Shown here: one piece after another, positions 38,801 through 46,609 of the stretch | How positions within the stretch are numbered: position 1 is the stretch's first letter | Layout of the letters: each line of letters begins with the position of its first letter | Assembly: GCF_947301925.1 (NCBI RefSeq) | Contig: NZ_CAMYUE010000003.1 | Span: forward strand, 124,001-188,000 | Length of the DNA stretch: 64,000 bases | Reading direction: 5' to 3' | Source: an uncultured Ruminococcus sp. | GTDB lineage: Bacteria > Bacillota > Clostridia > Oscillospirales > Ruminococcaceae | Notes under the pieces: model-generated | What the model was told of the DNA's origin: nothing | Seen by the model: the letters and a program-made list of their open reading frames with translations, nothing else | The model's database searches: none | Program-made: the position numbers and the translations under genes

Positions 38801-40839
38801 GGACAGATAAATATGTCTTTGTTCTTTCGGCAAAGAGCGGGCAGCGCCTGATGAATAAGGTTGAGCAGTTTAGGGGATACCTTGCAGCAAAACGACCTTC
38901 AGAGCTCGGCAGAACATTTTTATCCGATATGTGTTATACTCTTCAGCTTAAGCGTGAGGAATATGAGCAAAGGCTTGCCATCGTATTCAGCAGGGCTGAA
39001 GAACTAATCTCCTGTCTGGCTGATACCGTGAATGGAGCGGGATGCATCAATGCTTCATCAGACATACCTGATAGCGATATAACAGTAAGAACAGCTCGGA
39101 TATGGTGTGAAGGAGGCAAAGCAGACTGGATTAGCCTTTATGACGACCGCAGAGCCTTAACAGAAGATCTGCCGCCGGAACCATTCATACACCGCGATCA
39201 CTGGTTTGATTCATTCTGCCAGAAAAAAACTGAGACAAAACCGGCAGTAAAAAGTACTCCATATAAATATAACCCTTCTGTGAATAATGATGCCTCCGAG
39301 GCAGTATTTCTTGAATACATAACAGATGAGATATGCGTGCTCCATCTAAATTATACCGAGCAGAAGAATATGTTCACCAAGGCCTTCCTCAGCGGCATTA
39401 CCGAAAAGTTGTTACAGGTAAAGCGTGACAATAGACTGAAGGTTCTGATAGTAACGGGATACGGTAATATATTCTCCATGGGCGGAAGCAAGGAGGAACT
39501 GATGAGTCTTGCAAACGGCGACAATGAGTTTTCCGATGCTGACGGCTCTGTTATATACAATGGCTTTGCCGGGCTGGAGATACCTGTTATTTCGGCAATG
39601 CAGGGATATGCCTTCGGCGGCGGCCTGATATTCGGCCTGTACGGCGATATAGTTATACTTTCAAACCAAGCCTCTTACAGTGCAAACTTCATGAAATACG
39701 GTTTTACTCCCGGACTGGGCTCCACCTTCCTGCTCAGGCACAAGCTTGGCGACCTGCTTGCAAATGAGATGATGTATACAGCTCATATATACACCGGAAA
39801 AGAGCTTAGTACAAGGTGTACAGGTGTTATTTTCGAGGACCAGAATGATGTTATGATCAGAGCGGTTAGCATAGCCCGTGAGATCGCAGGCAAGACTTCA
39901 AAATCGCTTGCCGTGCTTAAAAGCGGTCTTGGTCAGAAGTATAAAGACGATCTCAAAGCTGCCATTGATCTTGAACTTGAAATGCACAGAAAGACCATAA
40001 CTACAGCCGAATCAAGAATGCGAATAGACAAGCTTATCAGCGACAGCGTATCGAAGCCTTCAGCATCTCATTCGGAAAGCGCACCTGTGCTTGAACTGAA
40101 TAAACAAGTCGTTACTCCTGCTTTTACGAGGGAAAACATTATGCTGCCGCCTCTTGATGATACCGCTGAAGTGAGAAAAAATGACAGTGATATGTTGGAA
40201 TATGTGATTTCGGTTATTTCCAACATCCTGCATATACCGGAGAGCGAGATAGACAGCAATATTCTTTTGCACGATCTTGGTATAGATTCTATAAATATGG
40301 TTGAGCTGTCAAGGATCATCAACAACGATCATATGCTGGATATAGATGCATCGGAACTTTATGACTATTCAACCCCCGGTAGAATAGCAAAGCTCATATC
40401 GGAAAAAACAGGCATTGAGAGCATAGCGCCAAAGCGTGAGGCATTACCTGTGCAGAATGTTTTGCCGGAAAAAACAAAAAACGAAAAAGAAGATATGCAG
40501 GAGGTGTATTACGGACTTACTGCTATAATAAGCGAGATACTTCATCTACCTGCAGCTGATATCGACATAAATGATAGTTTCAGCGATCTTGGCATGGATT
40601 CCATCAATATGATAGAGTTGTCAAGGCGAATGAAGGATACCTATGATGTATCTGTGGACGCGTCCGAACTCTATGATTATAATTCCATCAAAAAGGCGTC
40701 ACAACTCATAGGCAGAGATCGTATCGTACAGGAAAAAACATCATGTGATAATGAAAAGAGCGTTCTTGATATGCTTAAAGGTATCGACGATGAAACAGAC
40801 CTTGACGATCTTGACAAGTATCTGGCAGATCTCCTGTGA
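35815..40839 (+). CDS. Trans-AT polyketide synthase PKS-6: KR-ACP-KS-ECH-ACP-ACP, no thioesterase
   Basis: ATG 35815 follows AAGGGGT and lies two bases after the PKS-5 stop. 1674 aa. The first 190 residues are a KR structural subdomain; the catalytic half near 204 has a slightly irregular nucleotide motif (TGASGRIAG) and S...Y...N near 333-350. ACP1 has GFDS near 481. KS from 571: NTACSSS near 730, HGTGT near 866, NNIGH. An ECH2-like crotonase domain (about 1162-1400) shows MQGYAFGGGL and NFMKYGFTPGLGST, closely matching the one in PKS-3. Two tandem ACPs follow (GIDSINMVELSR, GMDSINMIELSR), near-duplicates of each other, a usual arrangement at beta-branching points. The Trp flag described for beta-branch ACPs (six residues after the serine) is Leu in both. 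The end, LDMLKGIDDETDLDDLDKYL, is acidic and docking-like; no TE, reductase or condensation domain is present, so release must occur elsewhere. Confidence 0.92.
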   Translation: MIEIYNDKLTEQPVMNCGELVRETVICDISGKRFAGYDFGHDVLCCNSMDEMSAYVYDSLTGGKDIDIVICDDTIAGADSIMYIKEYYLKLLDIVKTAVFEKKSCLRLIVFYKTGDDILPYNEAFAPIGMSAAIIGGELKIKTVGLDKATDLTFDILMSELTEADFTDSTVVYNSGKRYIKSMVPCRSAGTGRGSSLILDGDSAIVITGASGRIAGILARAVAERSRAGIILISRSRNSQIDDLLERYGGRVSFIECDINDGSKFETVLSEALAGYSRCAAIINTAGNNDGKYFINKNREDMEYVFAPKLNGAFVLFEYACKHPVDRLILFSSSSAFLGDLGQVDYSLINRFTDVFAAYADKYLRRSGRNTRVVSAAWPLWRNGGMHMEESREAVYLAMNGAEYLEDEEGAALLFELMTDEEHTGLLVIKKKDKSEVKKMSEKNYNRGDDKISSELRDIIYRVIDLEPERISETRNFSEMGFDSISFREFAEQINKSFGLEILPIDFFSCTNLKLLAEKVSKEYAAADMKRKTSAASVNDPFAFLDDGADTAVSDTGVSAVCGDSAKKCDDIAVIGAECIMPDADNIWEFWKNLTKGRCSVKNVPAERLTDGCFKEGTDIKACFIDRIKGFDGEFFGITPRNCDNMDPQQRLYIEVVWRAFERAGYRISDLEGKNVGVFTGVQHCDYKNILMQKGILDGSSVIGTDPTMLSNYLSYIFDLHGPSESVNTACSSSLTAVHRAVTAIKNGECEMAVAGGVSLLLNANSFTMADSMGILSPENTCSALDESASGYVKGEGIGAIVLKPLYKAVRDGDNVLAVIKASGVNHGGRAQSVTSPNEEAQLKLVTDTFEKAGISPDTVSYMELHGTGTKLGDPIEVRALKRAYEYFGTESRGTVAIGSLKNNIGHLEPASGIASMIKVIMCLREKTLVPHINYRNENPYLKLSETPFYVNTELRQWNTENIRRATVSSFGFGGANAFVILEEAPQNSSHSPDIGTDKYVFVLSAKSGQRLMNKVEQFRGYLAAKRPSELGRTFLSDMCYTLQLKREEYEQRLAIVFSRAEELISCLADTVNGAGCINASSDIPDSDITVRTARIWCEGGKADWISLYDDRRALTEDLPPEPFIHRDHWFDSFCQKKTETKPAVKSTPYKYNPSVNNDASEAVFLEYITDEICVLHLNYTEQKNMFTKAFLSGITEKLLQVKRDNRLKVLIVTGYGNIFSMGGSKEELMSLANGDNEFSDADGSVIYNGFAGLEIPVISAMQGYAFGGGLIFGLYGDIVILSNQASYSANFMKYGFTPGLGSTFLLRHKLGDLLANEMMYTAHIYTGKELSTRCTGVIFEDQNDVMIRAVSIAREIAGKTSKSLAVLKSGLGQKYKDDLKAAIDLELEMHRKTITTAESRMRIDKLISDSVSKPSASHSESAPVLELNKQVVTPAFTRENIMLPPLDDTAEVRKNDSDMLEYVISVISNILHIPESEIDSNILLHDLGIDSINMVELSRIINNDHMLDIDASELYDYSTPGRIAKLISEKTGIESIAPKREALPVQNVLPEKTKNEKEDMQEVYYGLTAIISEILHLPAADIDINDSFSDLGMDSINMIELSRRMKDTYDVSVDASELYDYNSIKKASQLIGRDRIVQEKTSCDNEKSVLDMLKGIDDETDLDDLDKYLADLL

Positions 40840-40855
40840 TCATAATAGCGTCAAT

Positions 40856-40905
40856 ATAAGAAAAGCCCGCGGACTATTGTAAAAAGTCTGCGGTTTTTTC
40901 TTATA
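40856..40905 (+). terminator. Rho-independent terminator of the PKS operon (bidirectional)
   Basis: Stem CCGCGGACT/AGTCTGCGG (one G-U pair) at 40867-40893 is followed by T6. The flanking ATAAGAAAA and TTTTCTTAT also pair, so the structure can work in both directions. It begins about 17 bases after the stop of PKS-6 and marks the end of the assembly-line transcript. Confidence 0.9.
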
Positions 40906-40920
40906 TAAATACTCATGCGC

Positions 40921-40953
40921 AAAAAAATCGCGCCCCACATTAAGTGAGGCGCG
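40921..40953 (-). terminator. Terminator-like hairpin on the minus strand downstream of tRNA-Leu
   Basis: Read on the minus strand, CGCGCCTCAC...GTGGGGCGCG forms a ten-pair stem with one mismatch, followed by ATTTTTTTG. It would stop transcripts coming from the tRNA-Leu gene before they reach the PKS operon. Confidence 0.65.
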
Positions 40954-41060
40954 AACTTGTCTGCGGGAGTTACCCGCTTGTGTGAGCTGAACATAATTGA
41001 TGAGAGTGTCGTGAGCGAAAGCAGACTGACATTTTCGTACAAAGTGAACGAGTAAAACAA

Positions 41061-41081
41061 GTGCCCCCGTGAAGGGGGCAC
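41061..41081 (-). terminator. Hairpin just downstream of tRNA-Leu
   Basis: Perfect eight-pair stem GTGCCCCC-TTCAC-GGGGGCAC (minus strand) followed by TTGTTTTA, 12 bases past the tRNA 3' end. It is either the proximal tRNA terminator or a processing stem. A third small hairpin (GCGGG/CCCGC, 40962-40976) lies between it and the distal terminator; no ORF in this stretch looks real. Confidence 0.55.
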
Positions 41082-41092
41082 AGGCACTGTGC

Positions 41093-41179
41093 TGGTGCCG
41101 GTGGCGGGGGTCGAACCCGCACGGTGTTGCCACCACGAGATTTTGAGTCTCGCACGTCTGCCAATTCCATCACACCGGC
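41093..41179 (-). tRNA. tRNA-Leu(CAA), CCA encoded
   Basis: The minus strand reads a complete class II tRNA of 87 nt: acceptor GCCGGTG/CACCGGC, anticodon stem CGAGA/TCTCG around loop CTCAAAA (anticodon CAA, reads UUG), a long variable arm (GTGGTGGCAACACC region), T arm GCGGG-TTCGACC-CCCGC, and an encoded 3' A-CCA. The long variable arm and anticodon identify leucine. It sits at the boundary between the polyketide block and the housekeeping genes. Confidence 0.96.
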
Positions 41180-41267
41180 GCAACGGAATAATTATACCAC
41201 ATAACCGTACATAATGTCAAGACATAATACAAAAAAACAGGGCTGCCATATCCGGCAGCCCATATAT

Positions 41268-42947
41268 CTATTCATACAGATAGTTTCCGGCCAGCCTTTT
41301 TTCAAACTCCTCAATGGGGAGCGGCTTATCAAAGTAAAAGCCTTGAGCCAGCTTGCAGCAGTTTGAGGTAAGGAGCGCAACGTGCTCCTTGGTCTCAACG
41401 CCCTCGGCGATACATTCCAGCCCCATTTCCTGTGCCATTGATACGATATACTTGAACATGATACATTTCTGCTGATAGTTGGCATTGTCAGCACCGGGGA
41501 GCAGGCTTTTATCCAGCTTCAGTACGTTCCAGGGAAGCTCCTTGATAAGGTTCAGAGAGGAATAGCCTATACCGAAATCGTCAACGGAGGTGGATATGCC
41601 TGCCTGATGGAGCCCGTTTATGGTGCGCTTCAGATCCTTGAACTCAACGTCCGTGGTAGTTTCGGTCAGTTCTATCTCGATATATTTATGAGGAACATCG
41701 TGCTTGTCGATGATCTTTTCTATACGCTCCACAAGGTCCATATCCGACAGGTGTCTGCGTGAGAGGTTCACCGATATCCTCACCGCGTTCCCGCCCTGAT
41801 CCAGCCATCTTCTTATATCGCGGCACACTCTGTCCAGCACATAGAAATCCAGCTTGCAGATGTCGCGTCCCTGTTCGAGGACGGGGATAAAATCAGCAGG
41901 AGGGACGACTCTTCCGTTATGGAACCATCGTGACAGAGCCTCTGCGCCTGCGATATTCCTTCCCTCCAGGGATATCTTTGGCTGATAGTATACAAGGAAC
42001 TCGTTGTTTTCGAGAGCCTTGGGGAAGCTTGCAGTGATATCGTTATTGCGTTTGCTTCTTGCGAGAAGGGCGTCGTCGAAATAGACTACATTTCCGTTGT
42101 TCTTGGCGATATAGAAGGCCATGCTTACTCTGTCCATGATATCGGTAGGCAGAATAAAGCTGTCCATATCAGGGATAATGTATATTCCTGCCGAGGCAGT
42201 TATCAGTATGCGTTCGGCTTTTCCGCCGTCTATAGACACGGCGGTGCCGTTGAGCAGCTCCAGCAGTGACGGCAGTTTTTCGCCTCTGATGAGAGTGATG
42301 AAGTTATCTCCGCCCACTCGGCAGACGAATTCGTCCTTATGATCAAGGAGCTGATCTATCATGCCGATGAAGCGTTTCATGACTCTGGTGCCGTTTTCGC
42401 GGCCGATACGCTGATTGACGATGGAGAACCGCTTCAGATTGAAGTATACTGCGGCAAAGCCCTCTATGCGCTCCTCCTTGCACAGCAGCTTGACGGTCTT
42501 CATGAACTGCTGCAGGTTATACATACCTAGATCGCTGTCATAGAAAGTGAGCCGGTGGGTAAGCTTCAGCAGTCTGCTTCTTGCGTTGAAGGTACTGAGC
42601 AGGGAGATAAACACCTCTATCCTGCCTCTTTCAACCTCTGTCCACTCGTCTGCGCCGTCCCTGAGCATGACCTTATACACCGCGATGTTTTCATCGGGCG
42701 TAATGATGCGTCTTGTAATGTAATCACCGTCGCAGCTGCCGCCGTAATCGTAGAAGCAGTAGCTTTTGAAAAGCCCCATATGTTCGGAGGCCTCGTTATC
42801 GTAGGCTATAAAGTCCACCTTGCCTATTTTCAGGCAGTAGCAGAGCTCCTCCATAGTTTCGGGAACATCAGGTGAAAGAGTATCGGGTATCATATAGATC
42901 CCGTGAATGAATTTTTCCAACGCTGTCAGGTACTCGTTTGTATTCAT
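41268..42947 (-). CDS. EAL-domain c-di-GMP phosphodiesterase with degenerate GGDEF domain
   Basis: Start taken at ATG 42947, eight bases after GGAGGGG; the track's extra 30 N-terminal residues have no RBS. 559 aa. Residues about 1-150 are an uncharacterised sensor-like region without clear membrane segments. Residues about 160-300 are a GGDEF fold in which the signature is RVGGDNF, so cyclase activity is doubtful; it may bind GTP or act as a regulatory domain. Residues about 315-550 are an EAL domain with GAEALSRW, ISVNLSRR, ELTET and DDFGIGYSSL, the metal- and substrate-binding motifs of active c-di-GMP hydrolases. Predicted soluble cytosolic protein that lowers c-di-GMP. It is transcribed alone, towards the tRNA-Leu gene. 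Its target process cannot be told from context. Confidence 0.93.
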   Translation of the reverse strand: MNTNEYLTALEKFIHGIYMIPDTLSPDVPETMEELCYCLKIGKVDFIAYDNEASEHMGLFKSYCFYDYGGSCDGDYITRRIITPDENIAVYKVMLRDGADEWTEVERGRIEVFISLLSTFNARSRLLKLTHRLTFYDSDLGMYNLQQFMKTVKLLCKEERIEGFAAVYFNLKRFSIVNQRIGRENGTRVMKRFIGMIDQLLDHKDEFVCRVGGDNFITLIRGEKLPSLLELLNGTAVSIDGGKAERILITASAGIYIIPDMDSFILPTDIMDRVSMAFYIAKNNGNVVYFDDALLARSKRNNDITASFPKALENNEFLVYYQPKISLEGRNIAGAEALSRWFHNGRVVPPADFIPVLEQGRDICKLDFYVLDRVCRDIRRWLDQGGNAVRISVNLSRRHLSDMDLVERIEKIIDKHDVPHKYIEIELTETTTDVEFKDLKRTINGLHQAGISTSVDDFGIGYSSLNLIKELPWNVLKLDKSLLPGADNANYQQKCIMFKYIVSMAQEMGLECIAEGVETKEHVALLTSNCCKLAQGFYFDKPLPIEEFEKRLAGNYLYE

Positions 42948-43002
42948 GCATATCCCCTCCGAACAGGCGTGAGCCTGCATCAGATTATTTATATTTATAA
43001 TG

Positions 43003-43011
43003 ATTATAACA
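43003..43011 (-). promoter_or_regulatory. Extended -10 promoter for the EAL gene
   Basis: Minus-strand TGTTATAAT is an extended -10 about 56 bases upstream of the EAL start codon; no good -35 lies 17 bases further up. A small hairpin (CAGGC/GCCTG, 42964-42977) sits between it and the ribosome site. Confidence 0.5.
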
Positions 43012-43175
43012 TAATAAAAACGGGGAATGATTGACATTCTGTGAATATAGTGTGAATATTACAATGGCGGCGCTGAAATGTTGTTTTTTGTTGGTGAAAA
43101 TCAACAATCGGAGATGGCGGAGCTTAAAGCAGCACGGAAAAGTTCAACGAATAAAAGCTTTAAAGCAAAAAAGTG

Positions 43176-43204
43176 TTGACAGTGTACGCCGTGTATGCTA
43201 TAAT
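43176..43204 (+). promoter_or_regulatory. Sigma-A promoter of the aro operon
   Basis: TTGACA (43176-43181), a 17-base spacer, then TATAAT (43199-43204) preceded by TGC (extended -10). This is a perfect consensus and should be strong. It lies about 58 bases upstream of aroB. Confidence 0.93.
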
Positions 43205-43216
43205 TTAACTAAAGCT

Positions 43217-43237
43217 GCCGCTGTGCCTTTCAGCGGC
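43217..43237 (+). other. Leader hairpin upstream of aroB
   Basis: GCCGCTG-N7-CAGCGGC forms a perfect seven-pair stem just after the expected transcription start and before the GGAGGT ribosome site. It is followed by ATATTTTG, a poor U-tract. It may be a 5' stabiliser or weak attenuator; no leader peptide is evident. Confidence 0.45.
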
Positions 43238-43262
43238 ATATTTTGTATCGGAGGTCGGTAGT

Positions 43263-44303
43263 ATGAGGAAGATAAGCATTAATACGAGCCACCCTTACGA
43301 TGTGCTCATACAGCGCGGAGGGCTTGCAAAATGCGGAGAATATATATCAGAGGTGACCGGCTCGCGGAGAGCTGCCATAATAACGGACGATGTGGTGGAA
43401 AAGCTCCATTTGCAGACTGCTCTCGACTCAATGAAAGCCGCAGGCTTTGAGTGCAGTGTTTTTGTTTTCCCCAACGGAGAGCAGTCCAAGTGCCTTGAAA
43501 CTCTGGGCAGGATATACGATTTCCTCTGTGAGAGCAATATTACCAGAAGCGATATCATCGTTGCTCTGGGAGGCGGCGTCGTAGGTGATATCACAGGCTT
43601 TGCGGCCGCTACATATCTCAGGGGCGTGGAGTTCATACAGATACCCACCACCCTTCTTTCACAGGTGGATTCCTCAGTGGGCGGCAAGACCGCCATAGAC
43701 ATTGCAGGGGGCAAGAATCTTGTGGGCTCCTTCAAGCAGCCTGCTCTTGTCATCTGTGACAGCGACATATTGAAGACCCTGAAGCCCGAAACTCTTGCGG
43801 AGGGCATGGGCGAGTGCATCAAATACGGCATGATAAGGGACGAAAAGCTCTTTGAGCTCATGGAGTCACACTGCCTTGAAAATGTTGACGGGATAATGGA
43901 CGAGATGGTATACAAATGTGTGGATATAAAGCGTCAGGTGGTGGAAAACGACGAGTTCGACAAGGGCGAGCGCATGATACTTAACTTCGGCCATACCATA
44001 GGACACGCCCTTGAAGGCTGGCACAACTACAAGGATTACGCACACGGAGCAGGAGTTGCCGCAGGTATGTGCATCATAACCGACCGCCTTGCGCCTCAGC
44101 TTTCGGAGAGGCTGAAAAAGTGCTGCGAGGCTTATAAGCTCCCTACAGGTACGGATATACCCATGAGCGAGCTGCTGCCCTTCTGCTCGAAGGACAAGAA
44201 GAACGAGGCAAAGAACATAAACTACATCATCTGCAACGAGATAGGCAGGGGAGAGATCGTCAAGGTCCCGTTTGATGAGTTCTGCCGCCTTATGGAGGGC
44301 TGA
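43263..44303 (+). CDS. aroB: 3-dehydroquinate synthase
   Basis: 346 aa, full length for the family. ATG with GGAGGT upstream. Converts DAHP to 3-dehydroquinate, the second step of the shikimate pathway, using NAD and a divalent metal. Visible motifs: GGGVVGDITGFAAATYLRG (NAD-binding core), IPTTLLSQVDSSVGGKT, the metal-site glutamate in EGMGECIKYG, and NFGHTIGHALE supplying a metal-binding histidine. First gene of the aroB-aroA-aroC operon behind a consensus promoter. The other shikimate genes (aroE, aroK, aroD) are not in the window. Confidence 0.97.
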   Translation: MRKISINTSHPYDVLIQRGGLAKCGEYISEVTGSRRAAIITDDVVEKLHLQTALDSMKAAGFECSVFVFPNGEQSKCLETLGRIYDFLCESNITRSDIIVALGGGVVGDITGFAAATYLRGVEFIQIPTTLLSQVDSSVGGKTAIDIAGGKNLVGSFKQPALVICDSDILKTLKPETLAEGMGECIKYGMIRDEKLFELMESHCLENVDGIMDEMVYKCVDIKRQVVENDEFDKGERMILNFGHTIGHALEGWHNYKDYAHGAGVAAGMCIITDRLAPQLSERLKKCCEAYKLPTGTDIPMSELLPFCSKDKKNEAKNINYIICNEIGRGEIVKVPFDEFCRLMEG

Positions 44304-44305
44304 AA

Positions 44306-45538
44306 ATGGATATCAGGATAAGTCCCTCTGTGCTCGGCGGAGAGCTGAGCATACCTGCCTCAAAAAGCTGCGCACACCGCTCTATAATATGCGCGGCTCT
44401 TGCAGACGGAGTTTCACATCTCAGCGGAGTTACCATGTCAAAGGACATCGAGGCTACTATCGGAGCAATGAGGGCTCTGGGAGCTGAGTTCGTGGTCAGC
44501 GGCAGAGATATAACCGTAAAAGGCACAGGCGGCCGTCATACCGGCAGCTGCCTTATCGACTGCAACGAGAGCGGTTCTACCCTGCGCTTCATACTTCCCA
44601 TAGCTGCCGCAGTCAGCAGCAGTGCCGAGTTCATCGGCAGGGGAAGACTGCCCCAGCGTCCCATTGATATTTTTGTCCGCGAGCTTGGCAGAAACGGTAC
44701 ACGATTCGACTATCACAATACAATGCCCTTTACCGTTTCGGGAGGGCTGAACAGCGGCGTTTTCAAGGTGGAGGGAGATGTCTCCTCACAGTTCATAACG
44801 GGACTTCTCTTTGCACTGCCCCTTCTTGAAGGGGACTCGGAGATCGTCCTCACCTCACATCTGGAATCCCGTCCCTATGTGGACATAACCATAGATACTC
44901 TGCGCAGATTCGGCATTTCTGCCGAGGAGAGCGTGAACGGCTTCCGCATAAAAGGCGGTCAGAGGTATCTCCCCAATGATGAGAGGATAGAGGGAGATTA
45001 TTCACAGGCGGCCTTCTTCTATGTGGCGAATGCACTGGGTTCACAGGTGGAGCTTCATAATCTCAATGAAAACAGTGTTCAGGGCGACAGGAAAATCCTT
45101 GAAATTATACGCAATATGTGTTATAATGGCAGTATCGGACATTACGATGCCGACTGCTCGGATATACCCGACCTTGTACCCGTGCTTGCGGTGCTGGGAG
45201 CCTTCGGCAGCGGCGATTCCCGTATATATAACGCTAAACGACTTAAAATAAAGGAAAGCGACCGTTTACAGACCACTGCGGCCATGATAAACGCTCTCGG
45301 AGGAAATGTTGACATCACCGATGACGGCCTCATCATTCATCCCACAGGCGCTATGCACGGCGGTACTGTAGACAGCTCCGGAGACCACAGGATAGCTATG
45401 GCGGCTGCTGTTGCGGCTACCCGTACCGACGGCGATGTTATCATCAGAGGCGCCGAGGCAGTGGAAAAATCCTATCCCGCTTTCTTTGACGACTACAAAA
45501 AGCTCGGAGGTAAAGCAAATGTCATCATTCTGGAATAA
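44306..45538 (+). CDS. aroA: 3-phosphoshikimate 1-carboxyvinyltransferase (EPSP synthase)
   Basis: 410 aa, start ATG two bases after the aroB stop with GGAGG inside the end of aroB. Transfers the enolpyruvyl group of PEP to shikimate-3-phosphate. Substrate-binding motifs are present: PASKSCAHRSIICAALADG at the N-terminus, NESGSTLRFILPIAA, GRLPQRPI, SSQFITGLLFALP, KESDRLQTTA and SGDHRIAMAAAVAA near the C-terminus. It overlaps the start of aroC by 20 bases, implying translational coupling. Confidence 0.97.
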   Translation: MDIRISPSVLGGELSIPASKSCAHRSIICAALADGVSHLSGVTMSKDIEATIGAMRALGAEFVVSGRDITVKGTGGRHTGSCLIDCNESGSTLRFILPIAAAVSSSAEFIGRGRLPQRPIDIFVRELGRNGTRFDYHNTMPFTVSGGLNSGVFKVEGDVSSQFITGLLFALPLLEGDSEIVLTSHLESRPYVDITIDTLRRFGISAEESVNGFRIKGGQRYLPNDERIEGDYSQAAFFYVANALGSQVELHNLNENSVQGDRKILEIIRNMCYNGSIGHYDADCSDIPDLVPVLAVLGAFGSGDSRIYNAKRLKIKESDRLQTTAAMINALGGNVDITDDGLIIHPTGAMHGGTVDSSGDHRIAMAAAVAATRTDGDVIIRGAEAVEKSYPAFFDDYKKLGGKANVIILE

Positions 45539-46598
45539 CAGGATATCCGTGTCCATGTTCGGCGAAGCACAGGGCCCCGCCATAGGCGTGACCGTTGACA
45601 ATCTCCCCTCGGGAGAATATATCGACCCCGAGGAGCTCGCCCGTTTCATGGCCAGAAGATATCCGGGCGGCAGCTCCTCTGCCGTGAATTCCATGCCCCA
45701 TATCATGTCGGGTATATTCAACGACCGCACCACGGGCACTCCTCTATGTGCCTTCCTTCAGAATACTCAGGCGTCGGCTCCTCAGCATGAGGACATCGAC
45801 AATCTGGTAAGACCGGGTCATGCGGACTATACAGGTACTCTCAGATACAGGGGCTTCAATGATGTGCGCGGAGGCGGACACTTTTCCGACAGACTTACGG
45901 CTCCGCTATGCTTTGCGGGAGCTGTATGCGCCCAGATACTGGAAAGACGCGGTATCTATACAGGCGCCCATATACTTCAGATACACAACATAAAGGATAA
46001 TCCCTTCGATCCCGTTAATATCACAAGGGACGGCATACTCAGCGTCAGAGGAAAGGCCTTCCCCGTTATCAGCGACCGCAAGGGCTGGGAGATGACAGAG
46101 GATATAAACAAGGCCTATGAGGGCGGCGAGTCCCTGGGAGGAGTTATCGAGTGCGCGTCTGTGAATGTGCCCGCAGGTATTGGTTCTCCCGTATTTGACG
46201 GACTTGAAAACAGCATTGCTCAGCTCATATTCGGTATCCCCAATGTAAAGGGACTGGAGTTCGGAGCTGGCTTTACCTCAGCGAAAATGGTGGGAAGCCA
46301 GAACAATGATGAGTTCTATGTGAACGATCACGGTCATGTACTCACAAAGACCAATAACCACGGCGGAGTCATCGGCGGTATCTCTACGGGTATGCCTGTA
46401 ACTCTGAGAGTGGCCTTCAAGCCCTCGGAATATGTGGGCGGACAGCAGTCTGCGGTGAATTACCGCGATATGACCGACAGTACCGCCGAAAGCGCAGGCC
46501 ATATACCCTGCGGAGTTCCCGCGGCAGTTCCCTGTGTAGAGGCGGCGGTGAATATCGCCCTCCTTTCCCATATGCTGGATTATCCCAATTTCTGTTAA
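45519..46598 (+). CDS. aroC: Chorismate synthase
   Basis: Start at ATG 45519, behind GGAGG at 45506; the track's extension to 45411 lies inside aroA out of frame and is not real. 359 aa. Eliminates phosphate from EPSP to give chorismate, using reduced FMN. Motifs: FGEAQGPAIGVTVDNLPSG at the N-terminus, RPGHADYTGTLRY, then DVRGGGHFSDRLTAPLCFAG, EFGAGFTSAKMVGSQNND and NNHGGVIGGISTGMP. Third aro gene of the operon and the last step to chorismate. Confidence 0.97.
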   Translation: MSSFWNNRISVSMFGEAQGPAIGVTVDNLPSGEYIDPEELARFMARRYPGGSSSAVNSMPHIMSGIFNDRTTGTPLCAFLQNTQASAPQHEDIDNLVRPGHADYTGTLRYRGFNDVRGGGHFSDRLTAPLCFAGAVCAQILERRGIYTGAHILQIHNIKDNPFDPVNITRDGILSVRGKAFPVISDRKGWEMTEDINKAYEGGESLGGVIECASVNVPAGIGSPVFDGLENSIAQLIFGIPNVKGLEFGAGFTSAKMVGSQNNDEFYVNDHGHVLTKTNNHGGVIGGISTGMPVTLRVAFKPSEYVGGQQSAVNYRDMTDSTAESAGHIPCGVPAAVPCVEAAVNIALLSHMLDYPNFC

Positions 46599-46609
46599 GG
46601 TGATTCATT

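Noticed and set aside
40840-41183. Minus-strand ORFs of 67-110 aa over the tRNA region
   Set aside because: They read through the tRNA-Leu gene and two terminator hairpins.
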